In this document: one piece after another, positions 1-13,532 of the stretch
Position numbering within the stretch: position 1 is the first letter of the stretch
Layout: each line of letters starts with the position of its first letter
From: Hoplostethus atlanticus
Lineage: Eukaryota > Chordata > Actinopteri > Trachichthyiformes > Trachichthyidae
NCBI GenBank assembly: GCA_034670405.1
Contig: JAXDDX010000001.1
Location: 16,470,001 to 16,534,000 of the forward strand
Reading direction: 5' to 3'
Length of the DNA: 64,000 bases
The notes under the pieces: model-generated
The model's input: the letters and a program-made list of their open reading frames with translations, nothing else
The model's database searches: none
Told to the model about the DNA's origin: nothing
Position numbers and translations under genes: made by a program

Positions 1-1646
<1,646 letters not shown>

Positions 1647-2091
1647 CTATCCCTCTCTCTCTCTATCTGGGCAGCTCCCTCTCTCTCGCTCGCTCAAACC
1701 GGGGATACGGAACCGTTAAAGCATTAAAATTTAAGATCCACTCGCTTTGATATACAGCACAAAAACCACAGGGTGAAGTCGCCGTCGCTTGCTTTTGTAA
1801 GTATTTGTTTGTTAAGCGTGGTCTCGGCGTCCGTCCGTCCGTTATTCTTTTTTTTTATTTTGTCGGTAAATCACGGTTCCCCTGGGGTCTTTCTCCTTCT
1901 TCTCTCGACTCTTCTTTACGTTACTGGGCGGCGGCGAGCATCGTTTGGATCCAGCACGGCTTTCTCGGTCGCTCACAATGGACCTTCCTCCGTTAGCTCC
2001 TCCGGGGCGGGCGGCGGGGACTCGCTCGGTAACGTTACTGCCTCCCGGTAGCTCCGGTAGGTGATCACTCGTTCGTTCGTTCGCACGTCTT

Positions 2092-2099
2092 TGACGTCA
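2092..2099. promoter_or_regulatory. Palindromic cAMP response element
   Basis: Perfect TGACGTCA, about 630 bp upstream of the gnao1 ATG inside the GC-rich region. CREB/ATF occupancy is inferred, not shown. Confidence 0.55.
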
Positions 2100-2135
2100 G
2101 AGCAAAAAGAGAGCGAGCACTGGGAGCTGAAGGGG

Positions 2136-2144
2136 GCGCATGCG
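2136..2144. promoter_or_regulatory. NRF1-like site
   Basis: GCGCATGCG matches the core of the NRF1 palindrome common in TATA-less CpG promoters. It sits about 40 bp from the CRE. Confidence 0.4.
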
Positions 2145-2240
2145 AGAGAGAGAGAGAGAGAGGGAGAGAGAGAGAGCTTCCATACCCCCAGTGGCGTGGT
2201 GTGGTGGTGCACCGTTATAAAAGGTACCGTTGTTCCCAAT

Positions 2241-5200
2241 AAACGTTTTAAGAAGGGTATCCTACTATCCTACCTACAGGCCATAACACGCCACTGCAAT
2301 AGACAACAACGCAAAACTTTAATCGATAATAATCAATCGGGCTCGTGACTTTTGTCACCCGATTGATGGTTTGGAACGTGAAACTATCTGTCCTACAAAG
2401 ATGTGTGCAAACCCAGGGCCTGTCAGTGAAACAACACACAAGATTTTGTTATGAGATTAGTTTTTAAATTAATTTTATTACAGACAGATATAGTTACTTA
2501 TTGACAACATGTATGCATTACCATAATCGCTTTCTTCATTTATAATCTCTTAATTTGAGAATGTGGGTGAGGCAGATGTTCCTTAATGTCTTCTGATTAA
2601 AATTCCATCTCCATACCATCATATCTGACTCACTCATGCAAAGGGAGCCTTTTTATCCTATAATCATGGTGTGGCTGGCCCTATAATAAGGTGTCCATCA
2701 TCATCATCATTATTACCATCATCATGGCATAAAGCTAACTTAATCGTCGAAACAGCGCCTGTGGCTTCTGGAATCAAAACCAGCCATTTTAATATCTCAG
2801 CTGCTAGTACAAATGTATTTTTATTTTTTCAGGCAGGTTTTCTACTCTGGTTGCAAGAGGTACAACCTCATATAATCCAAAATTGATATGCTCAGCAATT
2901 CAAAATTGATTGTAATCTTCTTAGCAATAGGATTTCAGCTATAGCCATATAAGGTTCTCCAACGATAGAACCATATCAATATATAAATATAATCTCACTA
3001 AAGGATTCTTCCCAAATACATTTTTGTGTTTTTTTTCTTTGGAGAGTATAGCCTTTCGGTGGGTTGTTCATAACCAACTGCACCGTCTCTAACCCACTGA
3101 CCACACTAAAAGCTGCTTTTTCAAATTAAAATATCAATAAATGAATAGAACATATTATACATCACCAGTCTGTATCTGTCTGTGACAATCAGTGTAGCAT
3201 ATATTCCTAAATCCCTCCTTTTGCCTAAAATTTTCAATGATGTTCAGGATGTTTTTGGGCATATACCTTTTGCTATGGGCGTGGCCATTAAGATGAGGCT
3301 TGTGGAAGGGAAGTTGGTAATAACAATGATGGGAAGAAACATAAGATCAGCAAAGCCAAATATGCAGCAGACCTGTTCAAAAAAACTGAATATGGCCATT
3401 GTTTTTTTTTTAAATTGCAGATTGGCTGCGTTCTCCATCTGATTCTTCAATGTCTGTGGTGGCTTTACTCAGCCTCAGGGTTAAGTGTTGGGGCAGGAAC
3501 TCGACCAACTCACAGGAGGATGGACCTAACAATACACATCACTGACTGAAGGTGAAAAGCTGCACATTGTAGCTTTGATGCCTCAAACGCATTGCTCTCT
3601 GGGGGAAGTTCATTCAATTCAATTCCATTACTGCTGAATCATTTATTGCAGCTGCACTTCAGAACATCCATTCTATTTCACATTTTTCTCCTCTGTGTCA
3701 ATATGAACTTTATATATGAGCATTATCCGTTATTGCTTATCTATGACCTGCACCAGAAGACCCCTCTCTCTATGCAAGAGTATCCATGGTGCCTTTGACA
3801 GCAAGCGTCTGATTTCTCACTTACAAAGTTCATTGTGGGTGGTGGTGTTTCTTCACGCTGTGCTATGTTACAAATGGATTACTGTCTGGCAGTGAGGTCT
3901 GGCATTGCACATTCTCCTTGTCTGGAGCTGGGGGACCTATGTGACTTATTTGTTGACTATTTCCTTCAGTTTGGAGGTCCAGGTGGCTTGCGGTCACAGT
4001 GACTGTCCCATAATAAGGTCACACGTACATTCCCCATATAGTACCCAAGTGTTATTGGGTAAGACACTGAAGTTGTCACTCATTTTAAGTTCAGAGAAGA
4101 GTTAAATGTTTTGGTTAAAATGTAAAATGGGTGCATGGCTCCTGAAGTGCTCTTGCTATGTTACAGCATCCAAGGGCTTGGTGCACTTTGACAGCTTTCT
4201 CATTGCTTTTCCTTCCTGATGGGAGTGTCAGGTTCAGGTGATGTTTTTTCTTGTACTCGTGCCAAAAGTCCTTGTCGTGAGAATAATCTGGTGTATGTTG
4301 CTTTCCAGTACATCTGTAACAGTTTCTTTTGCACTTACTTTTCATGTCCTGTCTTTTTCCTCTCAGTCACATTGACCTTTTATGATGTGTGTGCCATTTG
4401 ATGTACATTTTGTTTTGTTACTTGATATGTCAGCCCCATGTAAAGATACGTACTATTGTCAAATAGTTTGTCTAAGCAGCTTTCAAGATCTTTAAGCTCG
4501 GTACTTTTTAATACTGTATACAAATCTGTCTCAGTGTGTTATCTAAAAATTGTCCAAAGTACATGAAGTATCTTAAACTGACAGTGTATGTACTCTGTAT
4601 TGACTCTCCATCCAGTTGGTTGTATCTTTTTGCAGTAAAATTGGTCTTTGGTATGAAATGATTTTTCAACAAGGACATTTATACCGTCAGTTTTAATTTC
4701 CCCAGTTTCAATGGTGGACTTATCTCCATTAAAAGGGTTAGAGTCTTTCTGCTTATTAACCCAAGAGTTCCTGCTTTTGTCATCAGCCAATGTGAGATCA
4801 TTAGCTGCAGAATACTGCTCTGCCCTTTCTACATAGGTGTCAAAAACCTGTCAAAAATTTGAAATACTCACATTCTGTTGTGTTCAGACAGAATAGTGAA
4901 AATGCTTGGTGAAAAATAGGTGGAAAATAAAGCGAAATGTATTCCACTCATATTAGATGGTTTATGCTGCACATAACCAGAAAATAACCACAATCTATGT
5001 CCACAAATGTAAACAAAATCTGAGTTGAAACAAACAATACCATGATCAGTTTGTTTTTAATTGAACATCACAGCCATTATGACTTTGTAATACATTAGCA
5101 AACAACCAACACTATCAACTCTATATATATCAGTGTTTTTTGAGCTTAGACTCTTCCATCATGACACGACGCAAGGTGAGTGCAATGTGAGCAGCGGGGC

Positions 5201-7993
5201 AGCTTTCGTCGATTCCAACAGAAGCATTTCCTCGATGGCTAATGGCTGATGGCAATGCCTTGACTTCCACCCGATGGTTGTAATGGAACTTGGAGGTTAC
5301 TCATCCATCACCCTCTTCTCAATCAGCAATAAGCACATCACCAAAAAGGATGTGCAAATACTGTATATGCTGGGTTAGGCTCCAGCCCTGACCTTGAAGA
5401 AAAATAAGCATGTAAAGAACATTAATGAATGCCCTGATTTACATCATCTGGAGATGATGTAATACAAGCTGAAAAACCTCTGGTACGATTGAGGAGTCTG
5501 GTGTATTCTCCTGTAGCCACGTTCCGGTGAAGTTCATTAGGCTGCGTCCGCAGTATTCCCAGTCCTGAGTCCTGACCAAGGCGAGAGCTCATCCATCTTA
5601 TCCGCTAATGACCCCACATTCCCCATGACGATGGAGGGTTGGGTTTAAATCTCCTTGATCTCACCCTCACCACCGCTCTCTCATCCTTCTCGTCATGGCA
5701 GCAGCTCAGGAGGTAGGTCCGCCGGCTGGCGGCCTCAGTGTAAGACAGGTTGTAAAGCAAGAAAAAGTACAGAAAATATAGGGTGTTTAACCATACAACA
5801 TAAAAAATGGCAGAATAATAAGAGTGCAAGAGCTGCTGCATATGCTATCCACTAACTATGCTATCCGCGGCATCTTCCTTCCCTCCTTCCTCACTCTCCT
5901 GCTTTTATCCTTTTACTCCCGTCATTCACTTGATCTCTACTCTCTTGTTATTCTCCCTCATTTATAGAATCAGAAACACAAGTTGTACATGCACATTTTT
6001 TGAGCCAACAGGGAAAGTGCTATACCTTCCCCTCCCCCCTTTAAATCACTTACTATGTCTGCAGCCTGTCCAACCAGCTGTACAATACAACATATCCCAG
6101 TCTTCACTGATAAAAACGCATTATTGTAATAAAAGCATCTGTGTCTTAGGGTTTGATCACACCTATGTTTTGTCTTACTTGAAAAGTTTACTCCAATTCC
6201 AATCCTGTAACTTTATAGCTAAATACAATGAACACATGAGGAAATAGCAGCATAAGAGCATCAGTCCAGACTGCAGTTTGCTCTTGGTTCATGTTGTTAC
6301 GCTAGGCTTTACAAGCATGAATAACCGCTGGCTATCAGATGTCAACATCTGTCTCCTAAACCCCTTGCTTCTGTCGGGTTGCTCCCTGTTGTTATTCCAT
6401 TCTCACTCCCAATGAACACCACCACAGTTCTCTTGGAAGAGGACGGCGACCTGCATTTTCAGGCGGTCTTCTTCCAGTTGTTTGATGAGCTCCTGAGTTC
6501 AAACGGCGCTGTTCTTATCTACGCAAACAAACTGAAATAACGGTGTAGACGTTGCAGAGGTAAGAGAATAAACCGCTCCAAAACATGTCTGGTGTGCCGT
6601 TAGGGTTAGGGTTTCCATTCCCACTTGGTCTCACCATATCAAAATGTAGCCAAACTCCGGTGCTGTCGTATCTTTTTCCCTCTATATAAGTGCACTAACT
6701 ATACAAGCAGGTCTTTGTGCATACTTCGGCTATTGAGCATACTTGTAGTTTACCCAAACATATTCTGTGCTGGCCACCTTCCAAAAGGTGATAGCAAGGA
6801 TGGCAACACTCCTACACAAGCAGGATGCATACACCTGCTCAGTACTCTAATCAAAAACTAAATTGTGCCAGCATTTCAGCTTCAGAGTGAACTCTGAGGG
6901 AGGCGAAATCAACTCGATTTCATTGTACAGGGAGGTAATTGCGTAACTCTAAACGGGAGTTAACCTCACTTTTTGGGTGTTGAGACACTAAAACCCAGAA
7001 TTGAACACTGGAGAGGTTTACTCTTGTACTAGCATGTATGAACTCCTTGATGGTGAACTCACTTGATCAATATAAGAGATGTTATATAGTAAGAACACTT
7101 TTATGATTAATATGTTTTTTTTTCTGTTCAGGAAATAAATGCTACTACATAGTGCAATTTTAAATTCTTTTTTTTTCATGAGAATTTTCTATGCATCAAT
7201 TTCACAAAAGTAATGTCGTCATGACATTTGTTTACAATGAGAAGTAATTTGCTTGCATCACAATAAATGTGTCTCATCTGGCGTAACCTGTAACTATTGC
7301 AACTTCCAGAAACGAATGCAGAGGCTACATCGAGTTACACATTCTGTCCACATGTTGGAGTTTAATGACCATGAGGAGAACAAGCATGGCCTTACATACG
7401 TGCCACGGGTACAATGGTTTAACCAGTAACTAACACTAACACTATTTTGAAACGTTCTCTTTCAACACAGCTTTACTAACACAATCTATCATTATCTCAG
7501 CGAATAGTAACAGTCAGACAAAAAAACATCCCCTACATTCAACGTAGTTCCTTGCCAACTGCATCAAATCCAAAAGTAGAATTCTGTGTATAATTATATA
7601 ATCCACTGAAGGCATCAGCTCCTTCGCTGCAGACTGCATTGCACTGTGAGAGCTGAAACAGGTTATATCCAAACAGTGTTAACACACATACTTGCACTAA
7701 TAATAACAGAAGATACAGCACATTAAATAAACTCACACTTTTTGCAGCAATACAGGATTTTAAACTCCCACCTATTTGCCATTTGCTTATTGTGTGCCAC
7801 AGCCTTAGTCATTGTGCAGTGGAAAAACACTTCTGAATAAGTATCCAACAAATGTATAACACTGTATGGCGTAAATGTGTTTTTTATCTATGCAACATCG
7901 TCCATATTCACTGATATTAGACCAGCACTCCTTCCTTCCTCCCTCACATCTGGTCAGTCCGTTAACAAGTACAAGATGTGGTAACTGTTGCAC
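2241..7993. other. Intergenic DNA, no recognised gene
   Basis: AT-rich sequence upstream of gnao1. All open frames are short (under about 130 codons), overlap on both strands and lack recognisable domains. There is a short TTAGGG-like stretch at 6599-6613 and CAT/ATC trinucleotides near 2697-2725, and otherwise nothing I can assign. Confidence 0.5.
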
Positions 7994-8117
7994 AAGCAGC
8001 ATACACACACACACGAACACGCACAAGCAGCATGCACACACACACGAACACGCTCAAGCAGCATGCACACACACACAAACACGCTCAAGCAGCATGCACA
8101 CACACACGAACACGCTC
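7994..8117. repeat. 31-bp minisatellite, four units
   Basis: Direct repeats with unit starts at 7994, 8025, 8056, 8087 and a partial unit at 8118, giving an exact 31-bp period. Each unit is an AAGCAGCATG header, a CA run, then CGAACACGCTC. Differences between units are single substitutions. Because 31 is not a multiple of three, all forward frames stay open, which explains several overlapping open frames here. Confidence 0.9.
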
Positions 8118-9194
8118 AAACTCGCGCACATACACATGTGCGTGCACACACACACGTGCACAACAGTGATGTGATGCAAGTCTTCCAGTAACAGTGTAAG
8201 AGCTAGGTGGGGGCCTCCGGGTAGGGGTGGGGCTGAGGCAACTAAAACAGTTTTTGGCTTATTAACAACACAACGTAAAACAGAAAATCTGTAGTGTCAG
8301 CTTTAACTTTTTCATCTTGTTTTGCTTTGTTTGACCTTGATTTACCCTGGGTAGGTGAATTGTGTGGCTGATGTTCGCATCACTGTTAGAAGAGAACCAC
8401 AGTCTCACCTGGGCCAAAACTGCTGTGAGGTGTTAAACAGAAAGAGGTTCTGCACTATGAAGCAATATTGAGACTTTTCGTTTCAACCATTTTCTTTAAA
8501 TGGAAGGAGGAAAACACTCATGCACACTGTTTGATGTTTGGGCTTTCTGGATATGAAATGACACGATCATTATGAAGTTCATCATGAAGTATGTATATCT
8601 TTCGTTGTCAGAAGTTCATCACGTGCCAATGAGATTGGCAATACTGCAGCCCATGAACATCACCAGACGCCAGATATTAATGACCGACAGTTGCTTCTCT
8701 AATTTTCCTATCAAATCCTGTGGGAATGTGACGCAAGACACGCCTATGTATGAAAATGATGTAGTGCTATATACAGCTGTATACGCTGATCTGATCTTGT
8801 TTGTTCACATAGCACAGTGGTTGTTTCTCATCTGAGTTCTATTCTTGACTGAGATGAGTGGAAAACTAAGAGGAGGAGACACCTACCATGGCCAATCAGA
8901 AGTGGTGTGGTACAACCTAATATACAGTGCAGGTTTGCAACATTGCAACATCAGGTTTCACACTGAGCCTGTGGTGTATCTGAATGCTCATAGATAGATT
9001 GACTAGATTGCCCCCACCGTCCCCCTCTTCCCTCAAGTCCCATCACTTTTGCATCACAACCAAATGTTACCAACCAAACCGATGTTTTACAAGGTAAGTA
9101 AAACAGCTGACTACATTGTATCCCTCTTACAATATAGAACAACAACTTGCCAGCTATTCTGCTCTAACCAATTGCAACAACTTATTTACATGAT

Positions 9195-9350
9195 CCTGAA
9201 AGGGTTTGTGGGAGTTTTTTCCTTGTCCTCTGTTGAGGGTCCAAGGCTGGGGGATGTCATGTACTAACCATTTATTGTTTCCCATGTTGGGCACTGTAAA
9301 GCCCTTAGAAACTGTAACGGTGATTAATAAGGGCTATACAAATAAAATGT
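9195..9350 (+). repeat. LINE-type 3' tail fragment
   Basis: Contains the GGAGTTTTTTCCTTGTCCTC-like motif, then a CACTGTAAAGCCCTTAGAAACTG-like segment and a GGGCTATACAAATAAA end. I recognise this pattern from 3' ends of fish LINE/SINE families. Family assignment is from memory only. Confidence 0.45.
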
Positions 9351-10720
9351 GACTTGATGATCACGTCAGATTCAATCATTCATTATGTATTTAATGTGAG
9401 AGTCCAGAAGCAATGCCACAAAACCCTTCCTGCTTTATTTTGATATTGACATCATATGTTTTTATTGCTTTGAATGTTGCCATGTATGGATTTTGTTTTG
9501 GTTTATCAGTAGATATCGCTATTCTGACTTCCTGTCAGTTTAATGGGTGGTTTGTCTGCCTGCCTGACAACTGATGGAATCAATTTTTTTTATCCATATT
9601 TATTTTGATGCAATTACACCCGAGGCTTGTAAAAAGGAGGAAGCTGTGACTCAAATTGTATTCTGTCCCTATCCACATACATTGTCTCTGTCCGTCTTTT
9701 CTGTCTGTATGTCAATCTGTCTCACTGCTAGAGTAAGAATCTTGTGCAACTGCAAAAATACTAAACTAGCCCCATCAAACAAAGCAAAGAACCTTGGAAG
9801 ACGTCCAATAAAAATGGTATATATTTGTTTTAGAACACCTACATCCTCTTTTCTAAAGATAAAAAAGGGTACAGAGACTAGGACAAGATGTATCAAGTGA
9901 AAGGAGAGTGTGGGATGGAGGTAAGGATGGAGGGCTGGATAAATATAGGGCTAACTGGAGGTGTCAGGATTGTAATTCACACTCCCCAGTCTGTGGCTTT
10001 CAAAGTGGCATGGTCAAAGGTGGAGAGAGGTGGAGGAAATGAGGACAGAATAATGGGAGGGAGAAGAAAAGGGGAGGGTGTGGAGGGGGCGGGGGCATCC
10101 TCTCTACACACGTAAATTAACTTCAAAGAGAGGCGAGGTGAAGGAAGCGAGAGGCGTTTAACTTTTACCGGAGAAATCCTTACAACCTACAACTATATTT
10201 AGTCACAGAAGCTCAAGAAAGAGGAGAGGAGATAAACAAGAGAGGGAACTGTAGAGACCGAGATAGACAGACACAGACAGGCAGGCAGACAGAGAGAGTG
10301 AAAGAGGATCAGAGAAGAATTAAATGATAGTTAATTAATAACGTTAAGTAACAGCCCAGTGGACTATAGCTAGTCCTTCTAATACCATCACATCCTACGA
10401 GAGCAGGATAGACAGGAAGAGGGATAAATAGAAATACGGCGTGAGTAAGAGAGGAATGAAACACGCTAATATATGAGTTAATGAATTTCATTGTCAGCCC
10501 TCCCACCCCCTCCCACCCCTTCCCATCTAATAATCCCAAAGCAGAGCAAGTCTTGATTAAAATTCTGCACATCCTAAGCGGTACACTAAGGCTACACTAT
10601 GAATTGGCGCCCAAAATGAATCACAAGCTTGTTAGCGGGGGCCCACATGACAGGATTTCCAATATGTTGCAATAAGCTAGGGTACCATGACGACAGACAT
10701 AACTTCTCATTGCTGATTCA

Positions 10721-10925
10721 AGCCGGGCGGTGTTGTGACTAAGGAGACAATCCATCAACCAGGTTCAACGCCTGGATTCAAGTCCCCGGCATCTGCCCTG
10801 CTGAAGTGTCCTCATGCAAGATACTGAATTCCTACTGGGTGTGGGTGGGGGGGACCTCTGACCTCTGACCTCTGACCCTATTGCTGTCAGAGGTCAAGTG
10901 AAAAGAGAATTTCCCCTTTTCTGAT
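10721..10925 (+). mobile_element. tRNA-derived SINE
   Basis: A tRNA-like head with a polymerase III B-box (GGATTCAAGTCC at 10774-10785). It is followed by the TGCTGAAGTGTCCTCATGCA body typical of fish tRNA-SINEs (about 10799-10840) and a GAGAATTTCCCC-like tail. A tandem GACCTCT stretch (about 10853-10878) is embedded near the 3' part. The A-box is weak, as in an old copy. Confidence 0.6.
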
Positions 10926-11149
10926 TATCTGATTATGAGCTTGGAAAGCTTGGAAGTTCAAATCCCATGAATTTCTATGTAAACTCTGGGAAAAGGAAGT
11001 GACTAACATCCATTTATTTCCACAGAGCCCTGTTGCACACCAGGTCACAAAAATTAAGCTAAACTAAGTCCATGAATCACCACTGAAACATACTGTGCAC
11101 GATCGTAGAGCCAGTGTTATCTTTTAAAGACATAATCTTAAGACCTATA

Positions 11150-11300
11150 TGTGCTGCATGGAATTTTCCCACAAACGTTGTTTTTCCTCTCATTTTCTTG
11201 TGTAACCTTGTTTCTATGTCTTGTGTCTGTCTTGACTGTGAAGCACTTTTAAAGTTATGTACAAATTCATATTATTATTATTATTATTATTATTATTAGC
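11150..11300 (+). repeat. LINE-type 3' tail ending in (ATT)n
   Basis: TTTTCCTCTCATTTTCTTGT and GACTGTGAAGCACTTTTAAA motifs precede an (ATT)n tail at about 11268-11297. This resembles L2-like 3' ends of fish genomes. No coding part remains. Confidence 0.45.
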
Positions 11301-11424
11301 CAAATAAATACTTTCATATTTAATATTTTGCCAGAATCAGATTTTTTGTGCAACTCACAGTCTCAAATTGATGTAGTTTATCCTATTGGAAACACTATAC
11401 CCACCTTATACCTACCCCTAAATA

Positions 11425-11450
11425 CACTGTTGCCCATAAAGTTGGAATAA
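11425..11450 (+). repeat. Left terminal inverted repeat of DD35E element
   Basis: Starts CACTGTTGCCCATAAAG directly after TA. It is identical over 26 bp to the reverse complement of 13039-13064. Confidence 0.92.
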
Positions 11451-11755
11451 AATATTTTTTACCTCTTCTCATGAAATGATTGTGACAATGTGATTTATTC
11501 TTGATAGATAAAGTGTATATCTTCTCAAAACTTTATTGATCAATCTCTTCCAAACATATCACAGTGAAAATTAAACCACAATTAACCTTTGCAAACTGTG
11601 TATTTAGGCTTAAACAAAATTGGGGGTATTGAACAATAGGATTAAGGGCTTTGTTTCAATTTTTCAACCTTGGTCAATTTAACAGGAAACACATATTCGA
11701 GGGGATTTCATGCATAAGAATGTCCAATATTACTCTTTCAAATGTCACTCAGTCA

Positions 11756-12778
11756 CTAATATTGAGTATGGCCACCCCTGACACGGATCAATGCGTTAAG
11801 ACGTCGTGGCATACTGTCCACAAGCTTGTTGATGCCGTCAATGGGCAGGGCGTCCCACTCTTCGGTCAGATCCCGGGCTAATTCCTGTAGACTCTGAGGA
11901 ATATTGTCCCTCTCATTAAGGGCTCGGCCTAAGGCATCCCAGGCATGCTCAATAGGGTTCATATCAGGGGAGCAAGCAGGCCATGGCATCTGCTGCACCC
12001 CCTCTGCATCAAGAAATTCTCTCACTGCAGCTGCCCTATGTGGTCTTGCGTTGTTGTCTTGCAGCCTAAAGTTGTTCCCATAGACCCTTCTTGCGTGTGG
12101 GAGGCAATGGTTCTCCAGGATGTCCCGGTACACGACGGCGTTGACGTTTCCATCCAGCACCACCAATGGCGTTTTTCCTCCATAATGAATACCGGCCCAT
12201 ACCATCACTGAGCCGCCACCTCCTTGAGTGGTTTCCTGGATGCAGTCATCGCGGAGGTTCTCACCACGTAATCGCCGCACCCTTTGTCTTCCAGCTATAC
12301 GATCAAGGATATAGCGGCTCTCATCCATAAAGACAACATGTCGCCAGTGCCCAAGCTGTAATCTTCTGTGCTCCCTAGCCCAGCGAAGTCGAGCAACTCT
12401 GTGTTGAACAGTTAGGCGTGGACACTTGGTCATTTGTCTTGCTCGGTAACCATGCTGAAGCAATCTTCGATTTACAGTTTGGCGGGAAACGTTGATTCCA
12501 TGGTGTCTTCTCCACAAACGACGAAGGCGGCTCGCTGGCATTTTCCGATTTCTACGGCACAGATTAAGCAGTTGCCGATCATCTCGTCTGGTAGTTAGTC
12601 GTGGTCGTCCTGGAGATTTTCGTGGCCTCAAATGACCCTCCTCTCGATGATGTTTGAGGATTTTACAGACCGCACTCTGCGATATTCCAAGGAAATCAGC
12701 AATGTTGGCTTGTTTGTGTCCGTCCTGTCGGAGTGCAAGCACTCTTTGGCGTATTGCCAGTTGCGTCGGACGAGGCAT
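11756..12778 (-). CDS. Tc1/mariner DD35E transposase
   Basis: 340-residue cut-and-paste transposase, open from ATG to stop, acting in the nucleus on its own terminal repeats. The N-terminal paired-like region has two helix-turn-helix domains (about residues 1-50 and 60-115), separated by a GRPR AT-hook-like motif (57-60). The RNase H-like catalytic core has Asp152 (FMDES), Asp241 (LQDNNARPH) and Glu277 (SPDMNPIEHAW). There are 88 residues between the two Asp and 35 between Asp241 and Glu277, so DD35E rather than the DD34E of classical Tc1. A glycine-rich GGGGSVMVW box (186-194) precedes the second Asp, as usual in the family. No internal stop, frameshift or intron is visible, so the enzyme may be functional. 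Confidence 0.93.
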   Translation of the reverse strand: MPRPTQLAIRQRVLALRQDGHKQANIADFLGISQSAVCKILKHHREEGHLRPRKSPGRPRLTTRRDDRQLLNLCRRNRKMPASRLRRLWRRHHGINVSRQTVNRRLLQHGYRARQMTKCPRLTVQHRVARLRWAREHRRLQLGHWRHVVFMDESRYILDRIAGRQRVRRLRGENLRDDCIQETTQGGGGSVMVWAGIHYGGKTPLVVLDGNVNAVVYRDILENHCLPHARRVYGNNFRLQDNNARPHRAAAVREFLDAEGVQQMPWPACSPDMNPIEHAWDALGRALNERDNIPQSLQELARDLTEEWDALPIDGINKLVDSMPRRLNALIRVRGGHTQY

Positions 12779-13038
12779 AGCCTAGGGAACTTCTGTGTCA
12801 AATTTGGTTGAAAATTATATAGCCAATTCTGAAAACGTGGACTTACTGCATACAGACTTTAAGCAGGAAAAAGACAACACAGCGAATGTCTTGCCTTTTA
12901 TAGCGCCAAACAATTGTTAAGCATGAATTCGTTTCACCTGGGTAACTGGGACTCAGTATGTAATCATTGTACCTGGTCAAAGGTGATTACTGATGTGTAT
13001 AAATAGGAATAAAAAGAGGAATGTGTCTGAAAATAAAA

Positions 13039-13064
13039 TTATTCCAACTTTATGGGCAACAGTG
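13039..13064 (-). repeat. Right terminal inverted repeat of DD35E element
   Basis: Ends CTTTATGGGCAACAGTG directly before TA. It is a perfect inverse of the left end over 26 bp and diverges immediately inside. Confidence 0.92.
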
Positions 13065-13066
13065 TA

Positions 13067-13495
13067 CTATCAGCATATACAGGGTGGCAGGTTTACAGTA
13101 TACCCATCTATTCCCCTACCACTACACAAACCCAATCACTGTGAGCAGTTTGTGCAGTGCTCAAAATGATCTAGATGAGCATCTAGCTAAAAATATGATC
13201 TTAAGCCCAACAAAATAATTTCATAAAAAGGCTCTGAATTGAAAATGGTGGGTGCTGTGAACTGATTTGATTGAACTTAAAAAAAAGCCCCTGAACCTAA
13301 TCCACTGCCCATACATCTGTGATTGTTTGTGCATGTGTGTGTTGCCCTAGCAGGGGGGCAAGAGGAGGAACATTTGTTTGTAATACTACTGCATCAAAAA
13401 TAAATAATAATCGTAGTTAAAATGAGGATTAGCATGTCATATCAAAAATAATATTCAGAATTTGCAAAACTGAATAACACAATTAAATAAATGAC

Positions 13496-13532
<37 letters not shown>

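Larger units (their letters stand above)
11425..13064 (-). mobile_element. Complete Tc1/mariner transposon, DD35E (Traveler-like)
   Basis: A 1640-bp element flanked by a TA duplication at 11423-11424 and 13065-13066. The first 26 bp of each end are perfect inverted repeats beginning CACTGTTGCCCATAAAG. It encodes one uninterrupted transposase of 340 codons on the minus strand. The 35-residue spacing between the second Asp and the Glu fits the DD35E group of Tc1/mariner, described in vertebrates as Traveler. The family name is inferred from spacing and size; the structure is read directly. Intact ends, target duplication and open frame indicate a young insertion. Confidence 0.92.

Noticed and set aside
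2214-2224. TATAAAAGG on the plus strand
   Set aside because: It points away from gnao1 and no plus-strand gene follows it; likely chance.
5130-5314. Minus-strand open stretch of about 55 codons (ALPSAISHRGNASVGIDESC and onward) with coding-like composition
   Set aside because: I recognise no family, no convincing splice acceptor or start exists upstream, and the frame is closed by a stop; it could be a retro-pseudogene piece but cannot be supported.
6599-6613. Interstitial telomere-like TTAGGG repeats
   Set aside because: Only about two and a half units; too short to distinguish from chance.
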